A stretch of 64,000 nucleotides of DNA from Streptomyces sp. NBC_01216 (GTDB lineage: Bacteria; Actinomycetota; Actinomycetes; Streptomycetales; Streptomycetaceae), in NCBI RefSeq assembly GCF_035994945.1, contig NZ_CP108677.1:5270001-5334000 (forward strand), written 5' to 3'. The position numbers and the translations under genes were made by a program. The notes beneath the pieces are model-generated. The model saw only the letters and a program-made list of their open reading frames with translations, ran no database searches and had not been told where the DNA came from. Shown one piece after another: positions 42,935-51,234 of this stretch. Each line of letters starts with the position of its first letter. The stretch's first letter is position 1.

Positions 42935-44254
42935 GTGGGCAAGGGTCGAAAGAAGACAGGACGGACACCTCCCCAAGGGTTGGACCGACGACTCGCAGGT
43001 ATGGACATGGCGAGCATGCAGGCTCTGCTCACTGCGGCGGGTGCCAGTCCCGGAACCCGGCACAGATGGGCGTCGGTCGGGTACCTCCTTCAGCAGCTGC
43101 TGGCTGCGCCGCCAACCGGGCGGTCTTCTGCCAAGGCTGTGGCCGTGGGCGGGCTACTGGACGCGTGTCGCCGGGAGGCGCCCTGGCTGGCTGGACTGGA
43201 AGACTTCGTTCCGGCGGATCCCCGCCAGGTTGTGCGCGCGAGGCTCGGTGACGAGGTGCTGCGGCTGGCTCCGGGCCAGGTGGAGAGGCCGCTGGCCGAC
43301 GTCACGCGGTGGAAGACGGTGGCCCAGGCGACGGATTCGGTCTTGGTGCCCGAGCTGGGGTTCGGGATCTGCGAATACGTCGAGGTGGGGTTGCGGTACG
43401 CCGACCTTGCCATTGGGGCACTGGCCTCATCGTGGCCCGATGGGGACATGCCGACAGAGGGTCCTGCAACGTTGAGTGACCAGGAACTCGCGGCGGCGCA
43501 GATGCTTCTGAGCATGCCAGTGGATGCGATGGTCGCCCCCTCCGAGGCACTGCGGGCAGCGCTCGACTGGGCTACCGCACAGCAGGGAGAGCCGATTTAC
43601 GATCCCCGTTCCCCGCAGAGTACGTTCGGCAGGTACCTGGCCGTTTCCCATCAGCAGTCCGACGGTGGCGCAGCGAGGTTCTGGCTACCGTTGGGCTTCC
43701 TGCCCGAAAGCCTGGGGCAGGGCGTCGTTGATCTCGCTCGGCACGCCGCCTCGGCGGAAGCGAACGTCAGCCTGCGCTTTGCCCAGCTCACAGCTGAACG
43801 TGCACGCCGAGCTCTGTGGCGGTTCTCGGACACGATTGTCGGCCCCCCTGACACTAGCAACGGCCCGGCTGTCTCCCCTCGCGACGTTGTCCAGTGGGTG
43901 GTGATGTTCGGACCTGCCAGGGCGTTGCTGGTACAGCTGTTCGCCCGCCCCCATCTGACGGATGCTCCCTTCCGGGAGGAACCAGCAGTGCTGCGGACCA
44001 GCGAGCATGCCCGTGCCCATTCGGACGAAGAGGTTCGTGTGCCGCTGCCCGGTGGGTCCCTGACCTTCCCGCAGGGACGGAGGTCGTTCCGCTTCTCCTC
44101 GTCGCATCTGCCGGACATCTGGTTGCGCCCCAACGGCCGGGGCTGGCCGCCATGTCCCTTGAGGATCTGCTTTGGGCCTCGACCACCGCCGACAGCGACA
44201 CGGATCTCTACACCTTTTGCCGTGAACTTGCCGCGCCAGACAGACCCCACATGA
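42935..44254 (+). CDS. N-terminal part of a large PD-(D/E)XK nuclease-type protein (frameshifted)
   Basis: From GTG 42935 this frame gives about 400 convincing residues (basic start GKGRKKTGRTPPQG, then Ala/Leu-rich helices) up to roughly 44140. The last 35 residues to the stop at 44254 are Pro/Arg-rich and look out of frame. The true continuation, MSLEDLLWASTTADSDTDLY, lies in the -1 frame from about 44145. Either a mutation split a single protein of about 1,280 residues, or two genes overlap by about 100 bases. GC content is visibly lower than in neighbours. I recognise no family for this portion. Confidence 0.65.
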   Translation: MGKGRKKTGRTPPQGLDRRLAGMDMASMQALLTAAGASPGTRHRWASVGYLLQQLLAAPPTGRSSAKAVAVGGLLDACRREAPWLAGLEDFVPADPRQVVRARLGDEVLRLAPGQVERPLADVTRWKTVAQATDSVLVPELGFGICEYVEVGLRYADLAIGALASSWPDGDMPTEGPATLSDQELAAAQMLLSMPVDAMVAPSEALRAALDWATAQQGEPIYDPRSPQSTFGRYLAVSHQQSDGGAARFWLPLGFLPESLGQGVVDLARHAASAEANVSLRFAQLTAERARRALWRFSDTIVGPPDTSNGPAVSPRDVVQWVVMFGPARALLVQLFARPHLTDAPFREEPAVLRTSEHARAHSDEEVRVPLPGGSLTFPQGRRSFRFSSSHLPDIWLRPNGRGWPPCPLRICFGPRPPPTATRISTPFAVNLPRQTDPT

Positions 44255-46782
44255 TCGTTTGGGAGGCGTTTGACCTATGGGAGTGGTGGCGCGGCAACAA
44301 CAAGACGTTCTTCGGTGGCGGCAGGGCCCCGGACTTGATGATGGTCAGTCCCCACCACAGCGCCGCCGGGTGGGAACGCGGCCAGCGCCTGCAGGACCTG
44401 GAGCACGCGCTTGCCCTGCTCGCCCTGCCGGGAACGGACTCTTGGGATGCCCTGGATCCCATCGGACAGGGCGCATACGGGATCTACGAGTGGCGCCGAG
44501 CGCATGCGGATGAGCGGTCCGATGTGGGTACCCGATCGCCGGACCATGACCGCCCTGACCTGTACGGCTGGCGGATCCGGGCCGGCACCCCTGCTGTGGC
44601 CGTACGTTCCGCGCACCCTGCTTGGGGCGACGACCATCACCAACTTCTCCACGACCTCGCAGGCTCGTACGCCTTCGGCTTCGAGCAGGTGGATGACGCG
44701 TGGAAGGTGGCGCATGACGAAGCCTCGCCGGTCGGGTACATCCTCGAAATGCGGCCCGTTACGCTGGCCGAACGTGATCACGCCAAGTCCATCCGGGTCG
44801 GATCTGTCGAGGCACGTACCAGTGCGCACGGCCGGGTGATCCACGCCGAGTTCCTTGTCGACTGTGAGTTGCTCGCGGAGCAGACTCACCAGGACGCCGC
44901 AACCACGCGGGATGTCATGGCGCAGACGATCAAGTCCCTGCTGGAACAAAGTGATCTGTCGCCGGGGGCAGTTGGGACGGTCGCAACGGCCTGGCAGGTA
45001 GCTTCGCCCACACTTGCGATCCGCATCATGGCGGCGCCCATGAGCCGTCCACACCTTGCCCGCCCGTGGCAGGTGGACGCCCACCTGGTGGGCATGGTGG
45101 ACCAGGAGGTGGCCCGTGCTGTGCAGGCAGCGGGCGTCGCACCCGGAACGTACGTGGGCGCACAGGCCAAAGCGCTTGACCGTGATGTGCTGGCACCAGC
45201 TGCGTTGGACGCTCTGAACCGTCGTCTCGCTCAACACTCCTCCGACGACCTTGTCACCGTCGGGATGCGACAGATCGAACGCACCTTGGCGACGAAGAAC
45301 CAGCAATTCCGCGATCTCGAACAGGCCTCCCGCCTTCTCTCGGTGGCCTGGGACCCACTGGAGCGTCAGGCCGAACTCGAGCAAGAACATCTGTGGCTGC
45401 GGCGGAGCAACGAAATCGCGATCGAAGCAGCCTTGCGCGCTCAACCCACTGGAAACCGCCGCGTGGATCAGTACGCATGGATGGAGATCACCGCTGCGGC
45501 CTCCGCCTACCTGGCCGCGACGATGCGGAGCGAAGCGATTCATCATCAAGTTCGCCCCACCGGACTGAGAATCAGCGACGCATACGAGATCACCGTGGTG
45601 ACCGATCTGGCCGATGCCGATGCCGATGCCGGGTCCGGGGGTGCGGGCTCCCGGGTGTTCGATCTGAACCTTGGTGCGTTCAGGCGGGCCCGAGCGGCTC
45701 ACATGCTCGCGGCTCCGGTGATCCCCGCCGGACATACCCAGAGCGACGAGTTGGATCCGCCCGTCGAAGTCGTCGACCGGGAACAGACCGCCGAACTCGT
45801 CGATGCCGCTGTTGACGCTGCCATGCTTGCCACGTACGGAGCATCGGTGAGCGATATCCTGCAGGTCCTGTTCTCGTTGGCCCACTGGCCGCTGGCACCT
45901 GAGGATCCGGATGCTGTGGCCGCCCATGCAGATGCCGTACGGCAGCATCTGCTCGACACGTTGCGTCTCGCAGATGAGCCTGACGGACCTGCCCGTATAG
46001 CCGCTGCTCAGGGACTGCTCACCAGTACATCCTCCGCGCTGCGGGCTGTCGACTGGAAGCCGTGGCATGCGCGCAGCAGGCAGAAACGACTGGTCGTCCA
46101 GCCCCTGACAGAACTCACCGATGGGCGGATCGTCGTGGGCCCGCAGCTCTGCTACGCGAGTGCAGGTATCTACGGCAACTTCGTGGCCCAGGGAATCCTG
46201 CCCTGGACACAGCCGCCGCCTCCGCGCCGGGTGGCAGACGCTCTGGAGGCGGTTCGCGACCGCAAGAACAGGGCCCTTGAGACCGAGGTGGGACAAACGC
46301 TCCGGGCAGCCGGCTATGTGGTCGAGGAGCGCATCCGGGAGCAGGATCCGCAGCGTCTCGGAGTCCCGTCGCTCCAGACCGAGATCGATGTAGTCGCTGG
46401 GCGCGGGGCTGACTCGACCATCTGGCTGATTGAGGTGAAGGACCCAGCCGACGTACACGTGACACCAGAGATCCGACGCCACCTGGACGGCTTCTACGTC
46501 GACCGCCGAAAACCGTGTTACGCGACACAGCTCCAGCGGAAACTCGACGACCTGGCACCTTACGCCGACGAGGTGGCGGCCGCGCTCGGCCTGCCGACGT
46601 CAGTTCAGCCGCGTGTGGTCAAGGCGATCTTTGTCACCCGTGCGCCGGTGCCGGCGGGATTCGTTGGTGGTCCCTTCCAGTTCCACACCCTGAGGGATTT
46701 GGCGGCTGCTCTGGACGACGCCACCAGCCCGCCGCCGGGAGTCGCTGCTCCCGGACAGACCAGTGACACGGCCGGACGTTAA
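44152..46782 (+). CDS. large protein with C-terminal PD-(D/E)XK-type nuclease domain
   Basis: Starting at the first in-frame ATG (44152), with no good binding site, the product is 876 residues. The middle is mostly helical and unfamiliar. The C-terminal 150 residues carry an endonuclease-like core: ALETEVGQTLRAAGYVVEER (Glu), TEIDVVAG (Asp) and WLIEVKDP (Glu-x-Lys), the PD-(D/E)XK arrangement seen in restriction-type nucleases. No helicase, methylase or ATPase motif is visible. It most likely continues the frame from 42935. Low-GC codon use next to rnpB suggests horizontal gain, and a phage-defence role is a guess. Confidence 0.7.
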   Translation: MSLEDLLWASTTADSDTDLYTFCRELAAPDRPHMIVWEAFDLWEWWRGNNKTFFGGGRAPDLMMVSPHHSAAGWERGQRLQDLEHALALLALPGTDSWDALDPIGQGAYGIYEWRRAHADERSDVGTRSPDHDRPDLYGWRIRAGTPAVAVRSAHPAWGDDHHQLLHDLAGSYAFGFEQVDDAWKVAHDEASPVGYILEMRPVTLAERDHAKSIRVGSVEARTSAHGRVIHAEFLVDCELLAEQTHQDAATTRDVMAQTIKSLLEQSDLSPGAVGTVATAWQVASPTLAIRIMAAPMSRPHLARPWQVDAHLVGMVDQEVARAVQAAGVAPGTYVGAQAKALDRDVLAPAALDALNRRLAQHSSDDLVTVGMRQIERTLATKNQQFRDLEQASRLLSVAWDPLERQAELEQEHLWLRRSNEIAIEAALRAQPTGNRRVDQYAWMEITAAASAYLAATMRSEAIHHQVRPTGLRISDAYEITVVTDLADADADAGSGGAGSRVFDLNLGAFRRARAAHMLAAPVIPAGHTQSDELDPPVEVVDREQTAELVDAAVDAAMLATYGASVSDILQVLFSLAHWPLAPEDPDAVAAHADAVRQHLLDTLRLADEPDGPARIAAAQGLLTSTSSALRAVDWKPWHARSRQKRLVVQPLTELTDGRIVVGPQLCYASAGIYGNFVAQGILPWTQPPPPRRVADALEAVRDRKNRALETEVGQTLRAAGYVVEERIREQDPQRLGVPSLQTEIDVVAGRGADSTIWLIEVKDPADVHVTPEIRRHLDGFYVDRRKPCYATQLQRKLDDLAPYADEVAAALGLPTSVQPRVVKAIFVTRAPVPAGFVGGPFQFHTLRDLAAALDDATSPPPGVAAPGQTSDTAGR

Positions 46783-46796
46783 CTCACGGCACTCCT

Positions 46797-47347
46797 TCAA
46801 AGCCCCGACATGGAGACCGGCACGCGGGCGAGAGCCCCGACGAGTTCCGGGAGGGTGACGTTGTTCAGCCACTCGCCGTTGAAACGCAGGTCGGCACGCC
46901 CGAACTCGATGAACGGCGTGCCCTGCCGCGGGTAGCCGCTCAGGTTGCGGGCGATGTCCTCGTCGGTGAGGGGTGGTCGCTCCGAGGAGCGTCCCGACGG
47001 GTCACCGATGTTGGCCGTGACGTCGCCGATGATGAAGACGATGTGATGGCCCATCCGCTGGAACCGGCTGACAATGATGATCGGCACCGCGTGGCTGAGG
47101 TGGACTCGGGCGACGTCGGGTCGATGCCGTACTTGACGACGAACGGACGTCCCGCGGCCTGCGCGACTTGGATCTTCTCGGCGAGCACCGCGGCCGGGAT
47201 CAGGTGATTCGCGCGTCCCTCGACCAAGGCGGCCTGCTCCTGGAGGGAGAGGTCGGAGAGGTCCAGACTGCGCCGTGCCTTTGTCTCGCCGATCAGCTGC
47301 ACGACCGTATAGTCCGCGCCCAGGTCCGCTCCATCGAGGATGTGCAT
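46797..47347 (-). pseudogene. tyrosyl-tRNA synthetase N-terminal fragment, frameshifted
   Basis: From ATG 47347 the frame reads to VVKYGIDPTSPE. It then continues one frame over as VHLSHAVPIIIVSRFQRMGH and IGDVTANIGDPSGRSSERPP to a stop at 46797. The class-I HIGH-like motif (HLSH) straddles the break near 47103, where one G appears lost. The fragment ends after ELVGALARVPVSM, so the rest of the catalytic domain (KMSKS) and tRNA-binding domain are missing. It cannot be a working synthetase. It faces the large nuclease gene tail to tail. Confidence 0.75.
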
Positions 47348-47429
47348 GACACGGGTGACAGACTAACTCAAATAGCTCATGGTGTCTTTAGGCTCCTGCA
47401 TCGGACAAAGTGATCGGATAGCCGCCGGG

Positions 47430-48320
47430 TTACGCCGAATCGACGGCCTTGCTCACTGCATGGCTGACGCGATCGCGGAGCGCGTTGGCGGAGACATAGG
47501 GGAGTGCCTCGGCCAGCGAATCCACTGCGGAGGCGAACTGGCCCTCCTGCTGGCGCAGATGGGCGTCAAGAAAGGAGGCCAGGGCCCCCGTGGCGCTGCG
47601 GCGGGCCTGCCGCGCGTACAGCACGGTGAGGGAGAAGGCCCAGCACGCGTGCAAGAAGCCGTAGACGGGGCGAGGAGATTCCCGCCAGGGGGAGAAGAAG
47701 GTGACGTCGGCTGGGAGGCTCACGTCGCGCGCGGCCAAGGCGTCGTTGAGCCAGTTGTGGGCGGCCTCGTGGATGAGGTCGCGGGCCAGGACCTCGGGGT
47801 GGGCGGTGTAGTCGGTGAAGACGGTGCCAGGGAGGCGGGTGAGGGCCCAACTGTGGAGGGTCTCATCGAGCCGGCGGTGGTTGAGCAGGCAGATGACGGG
47901 GGCGTGCTGGGTGAGCAGGGTGCCGAAGCCGTGCTCGGTCGCGGAGGCGAGAGCGGAACGAACGAGGCCATGGGCCTCTGGTGGGGCAGGGCTGGTGTCG
48001 GGGCCGACGAGGTAGTACGCGGTTTCGGAGATTTCCGACCGGAGCAGGTCCCCGGGACGTGGGCTGAGCAGGAGGTGTGAGCCGACGGAAAGATGGGGCA
48101 GGTCTCGCGTCGTCGTCTTCCGATACCAGGCGAGGTGGCCCGCGTTCCGGGCGCGCGCGGCGTGTTCGGCACCTTCGAGCAGGTGGTGGGCGACGGCGTA
48201 GTCGAGGGCGGACGAGCCCAGGCGGTTGCCGAGCACGGAGGCGATACGGCTTGTCCGGAGGCGCTGATGGCTGGCGATGCCGTCGAGGGTGACCAGGGCT
48301 TCCGGGGAGAGAGCGCTCAT
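47430..48320 (-). CDS. HExxH-type peptide beta-hydroxylase-like protein
   Basis: The 296-residue protein has LIHEAAHNWLNDALA at residues 182-196, giving an HExxH metal site, and a later histidine in RPVYGFLHACWAFSL near 224. This matches the group now described as aKG-HExxH-type peptide beta-hydroxylases, which accompany radical SAM maturases of peptide natural products. ATG 48320 is preceded by CTGGAG. It is the last gene of the leftward operon, just after the candidate precursor and a hairpin. Expected role is hydroxylation of a precursor side chain. A protease activity is the alternative reading. Confidence 0.8.
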   Translation of the reverse strand: MSALSPEALVTLDGIASHQRLRTSRIASVLGNRLGSSALDYAVAHHLLEGAEHAARARNAGHLAWYRKTTTRDLPHLSVGSHLLLSPRPGDLLRSEISETAYYLVGPDTSPAPPEAHGLVRSALASATEHGFGTLLTQHAPVICLLNHRRLDETLHSWALTRLPGTVFTDYTAHPEVLARDLIHEAAHNWLNDALAARDVSLPADVTFFSPWRESPRPVYGFLHACWAFSLTVLYARQARRSATGALASFLDAHLRQQEGQFASAVDSLAEALPYVSANALRDRVSHAVSKAVDSA

Positions 48321-48349
48321 CTGGGCTCCAGAGGTGGAACGGGGCCGGA

Positions 48350-48375
48350 CCGCCACGGGCCCGGCCCCGTGGCGG
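48350..48375 (-). terminator. hairpin directly after the precursor-peptide gene
   Basis: CCGCCACGGG (48350-48359) pairs with CCCGTGGCGG (48366-48375) over ten bases with a six-base loop. It abuts the stop codon of the candidate precursor (48376-48378) and precedes the hydroxylase gene. A partial terminator or 3'-end stabiliser here would raise precursor mRNA relative to downstream genes, as is common in RiPP operons. Confidence 0.65.
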
Positions 48376-48537
48376 TCAGGACTCGGTGGTGGGCTCAGCA
48401 GCGTCGGGCTGCACCGTGGTGGCCAGCCAGGTCTCGGTGGCCGCGTTGGAGGTGTGTGCGGTGGTGCGCACGGGGTCGCTGTCGCGCAGGGACGCGACTG
48501 CCTCCAGGAACTCGTCGAATGTCTTGTTTTCTGGCAA
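48376..48537 (-). CDS. candidate RiPP precursor peptide (53 residues, TTG start)
   Basis: A frame from TTG 48537 gives 53 residues: an acidic, helical leader-like part (LPENKTFDEFLEAVASLRDS), then a Thr/Ala-rich tail with a single Trp (NAATETWLATTVQPDAAEPT) and end TES. There is no cysteine. GAGGAAAG lies about ten bases before the TTG. It sits exactly between the 2-oxoglutarate oxygenase and HExxH hydroxylase genes, on the same strand, and is followed at once by a hairpin. The only aromatic residues are Phe7, Phe10 and Trp37, so Trp37 is the likely crosslink site for the radical SAM enzyme. No recognised precursor family. Confidence 0.65.
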   Translation of the reverse strand: MPENKTFDEFLEAVASLRDSDPVRTTAHTSNAATETWLATTVQPDAAEPTTES

Positions 48538-48610
48538 CTGCTCGCTCTTTCCTCTGGTCGGGGCCGTGGGTTGGGAGAGGGGTGGCTGCGGGGCGGGCCG
48601 CGGGGGCCGG

Positions 48611-49348
48611 TCATGGCGGCGAAGCCTCCGACTCGGAGACGAAGAGCGTGAGGAACTTGCGAACGCGACCGGCGCGGACAGGTTCGGTGCCGTGGACGAG
48701 CTGGCTGCCGAAGACCACGAGCGTGCCGGGAGCGGGTGCGACGCTCCATCGGGTGCGGGTCATGGCGCGGAACCAGGGAGAGGACATGTCCGTCCCGTCG
48801 TGTGCGAGGCGCATCCCCGGGGCGTAACCCGACCCGGTCGGCGCGTCGTCGGCGGTCCAGACGGCATCGCTGCCCGTGGTCTCCACGTAGAACGCCCCGC
48901 CGGTGTCCTGGATGTCCGTGAGCGTGATCGTCGCGGCGGCGATCTGGCGGGGACGGGTGAGGGGATCGGGGGCGATGCCGTCGGCATGTGGGGTGATGTA
49001 CTGGCCGGCGCCGTACTCGAGGTAGATCCACGGCCGGTGGCCGGTGACCGACGGCAGGGTGCGCGTGATGGCGGCCATGTGCAGCTTCAGCGCCTGATCG
49101 AGGAGGGCGGTCGCCTCGTACGGGATCTCGGTTACCTCGATCCGGCCGGCCGGCTCGTAGACGTCCTGCGCCTCGGCGGGGGAGTGACCGGGGATCTCGT
49201 GGATGGTCGTGCTGCGGCCAGTGCCGTACCGGTCGCGTCCGAGGGAGCCGAGCGTGTCGTCCATGACAAGGTTGAGTCGCTCGATCTCGTCCGGCTTGAG
49301 GAAGCCCTCCACAGTACGGATGGACAGAGTCTCGGCGATGTGGATCAC
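48611..49348 (-). CDS. 2-oxoglutarate/Fe(II)-dependent oxygenase
   Basis: The 245-residue protein has the double-stranded beta-helix iron site: His-x-Asp in GQYITPHADGIAP (near 121-123), a distal histidine in FGSQLVHGTEPV (near 218) and the 2-oxoglutarate-binding arginine in GRVRKFLTLF. GTG 49348 overlaps the stop of the radical SAM gene (GTGA), so the two are coupled. It resembles prolyl-4-hydroxylase-type oxygenases. It probably hydroxylates the peptide or an attached small unit. With the HExxH protein the cluster has two separate hydroxylation systems. Confidence 0.88.
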   Translation of the reverse strand: MIHIAETLSIRTVEGFLKPDEIERLNLVMDDTLGSLGRDRYGTGRSTTIHEIPGHSPAEAQDVYEPAGRIEVTEIPYEATALLDQALKLHMAAITRTLPSVTGHRPWIYLEYGAGQYITPHADGIAPDPLTRPRQIAAATITLTDIQDTGGAFYVETTGSDAVWTADDAPTGSGYAPGMRLAHDGTDMSSPWFRAMTRTRWSVAPAPGTLVVFGSQLVHGTEPVRAGRVRKFLTLFVSESEASPP

Positions 49349-51204
49349 TGCTCGCCTCCGCACGCGCAGGGGGTGGAGGGCGGGGCAGAGGCGGCCTTGG
49401 CCAGGGCTTCCGTGAGTACGTGCACGGCCTGGGAGAGGTCCTCGAAGTACTCGGCAGGCGTGGTGCCGGCAGTGGGTACGAGATGGAGGTCGAGCGTCGG
49501 GTACACCCGGCCGGTGGTGCGGCACGTGAGCTCGCTGCGACCGAGGACCAAGGAACACGCCACGGGCAGGGAGGACTCGGCTCGGCTGGCGGCATGGCAC
49601 AGGCGCGTGGCTGTACGCGCGTACTCGGCGCGGTCGCGCGGCAGGATGCCGACCGAGAGGAAGCGGGGCTCGGCTTGGGGGAGGTCGGCGTACGTGTGGC
49701 CCTGGCAGCTGTCATAGGTGACGGCGTTATAGCCCGTAGTGAGCGCGTCGACTACCGGACGGACGCCGGGCTCGATGCCCTCGTACCACTGGGGGTGTAG
49801 CGGGTCGAGATCGTCTGCCTCATGCACACCGGGGAGCCCGACCGTGTTGATGTTGCCGTGGGGGCTTACCTGGAGGTGTGCTGGCGGGCGGGGTACGGCG
49901 GGGTCATCCCACCGGGCCAGGAAGGCGGCGACGTGGTGCATGTCGTTGGGGCGGACGGGACGCCAGCGCAGCCGGGAACAGGAGGCACCGGGCGGGAGGT
50001 CCGGCTGGGCGAGCAGGGCGGCGACGCCGTCGATCAGACGCATGCGGTGGTCGCAGTACGCGTCTTCGTCGCCCGTGGCGGCGAAGCGGAGGCGGACTGC
50101 CGCGCAGCCCGCGCCGCAGGTGTCGCGGTAGTCGCAGGTCGTGCACTTTGTGACCAGGGAGCGTGCCTGCCGGAGCAGGGGAGAGCCGCCCTGGGCGCCG
50201 GCGACGTCCGCCTCAGCGTGCACGTCGCCGAGGGTGGTCAGGCCGGCCTGCGGCCAGGGCAGCTCGTCGCAGCTTCCCAGGCGGTCATCGGGATAGAGGG
50301 TGAGAACGTGGTCGCACTTCAAGTCGGAGAAGTGACAGGAACGGGTTTGTAGACCCCTCAGGCGGCGGATGACGGAGACGACGGGCTCCAGCTTGACGCG
50401 GTGGAACAGGCCGTCGGCGACCCAGTGGTGGGCGGCCTCCAGTACGAAGTCGGCGTACTGACGCGGCGTGACGGCCCAGGCCGGGCCGGTGGGGCCGATG
50501 GCCCGTCGCTGTAGTGCCCGGCTGGTCGGCGTACGGGATCCGGCCACCGTAGTCGACCGGGTGACCGCCGCGTCGAAGCACGGCACAAGGCTGACCGTCG
50601 TCACGGCGGGAAAGGAGGCGAGGTGCTTCATGACTTCGGAGGCCCGGCCGAGGACGTAGGGGGTGACGGCGCAGATGACGCCGACGTGGCGTTCCCGACG
50701 GCCGAGGAGTTCCAGGGCTTCGATCACTCGGGGGTACGTGGGGCGGCCGTCGTAACCGACGCGCCACGAGTTCCCGAGCGCGTCCCCGTCGAGGGAGATA
50801 CCGATCTCCAGCTCCGGGCAGTGCCGCTCGAAGAGGTCCAGCCAGGTGTCGTCGAGCTGGAGGCCGTTGGTCTGGAGGCTCACGCGGATGACGTTCGGCT
50901 GTGCGGCGAGCGCGTCCAGGATCTCCGCGATCCGTTCCCGGCCGGCGGTCAGGGGCTCCCCGCCGTGGAGTTCGACGCTGAGCGGGCGCCCAGAGAAGAT
51001 CGAACCGAGGCGGTGGACCTGCGCTGCGCTGATACGGGCGCCGCCCGGTGACTCCTTGCGCTTCTCGAAGCAGTACAGGCAGTCGATGTCGCAGGTCTCG
51101 CCGCGGAGTTTGAGGATGACGGAGACCGCGGTGTCCGGACCGGTGCTCGGCAGCGGGGCGTAGAGACTCTCCAGGTTTGTCGGGGCGGTGCGGGTGACGG
51201 GCAT
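49345..51204 (-). CDS. radical SAM/SPASM peptide maturase with C-terminal extension
   Basis: The 619-residue enzyme has the radical SAM cluster motif CDIDCLYC at residues 38-45, VELHGGEPL near 76, and a SPASM-type cysteine region CTTCDYRDTCGAGC near 355-368. These suit FxsB/cyclophane-type RiPP maturases that crosslink side chains. Beyond about 400 there is a further domain of about 200 residues with a YDSCQGHTYADLP motif that I cannot assign. ATG 51204 has AGGAG seven bases upstream. It is coupled to the oxygenase gene downstream and follows the nucleotidyltransferase by 30 bases. Confidence 0.9.
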   Translation of the reverse strand: MPVTRTAPTNLESLYAPLPSTGPDTAVSVILKLRGETCDIDCLYCFEKRKESPGGARISAAQVHRLGSIFSGRPLSVELHGGEPLTAGRERIAEILDALAAQPNVIRVSLQTNGLQLDDTWLDLFERHCPELEIGISLDGDALGNSWRVGYDGRPTYPRVIEALELLGRRERHVGVICAVTPYVLGRASEVMKHLASFPAVTTVSLVPCFDAAVTRSTTVAGSRTPTSRALQRRAIGPTGPAWAVTPRQYADFVLEAAHHWVADGLFHRVKLEPVVSVIRRLRGLQTRSCHFSDLKCDHVLTLYPDDRLGSCDELPWPQAGLTTLGDVHAEADVAGAQGGSPLLRQARSLVTKCTTCDYRDTCGAGCAAVRLRFAATGDEDAYCDHRMRLIDGVAALLAQPDLPPGASCSRLRWRPVRPNDMHHVAAFLARWDDPAVPRPPAHLQVSPHGNINTVGLPGVHEADDLDPLHPQWYEGIEPGVRPVVDALTTGYNAVTYDSCQGHTYADLPQAEPRFLSVGILPRDRAEYARTATRLCHAASRAESSLPVACSLVLGRSELTCRTTGRVYPTLDLHLVPTAGTTPAEYFEDLSQAVHVLTEALAKAASAPPSTPCACGGEQ

Positions 51205-51234
51205 CAGAGGACTCCTGAGGAGGAGAGGCGCGGT

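Noticed and set aside
44100..44160. Programmed -1 ribosomal frameshifting in the large nuclease gene
   Set aside because: No convincing slippery heptamer is present in the 0 frame near the junction, so a mutation or sequencing error is more likely.
44275..46482. A 735-codon minus-strand open frame opposite the large nuclease gene
   Set aside because: It is antisense to a frame containing a coherent ExD/ExK nuclease core and shows no recognisable domain itself.
47375..47392. A third copy of the XRE motif (GCTCATGGTGTCTTTAGG)
   Set aside because: Only the first half matches; the TTTATGAG half is lost and it lies downstream of the operon, not in a promoter.
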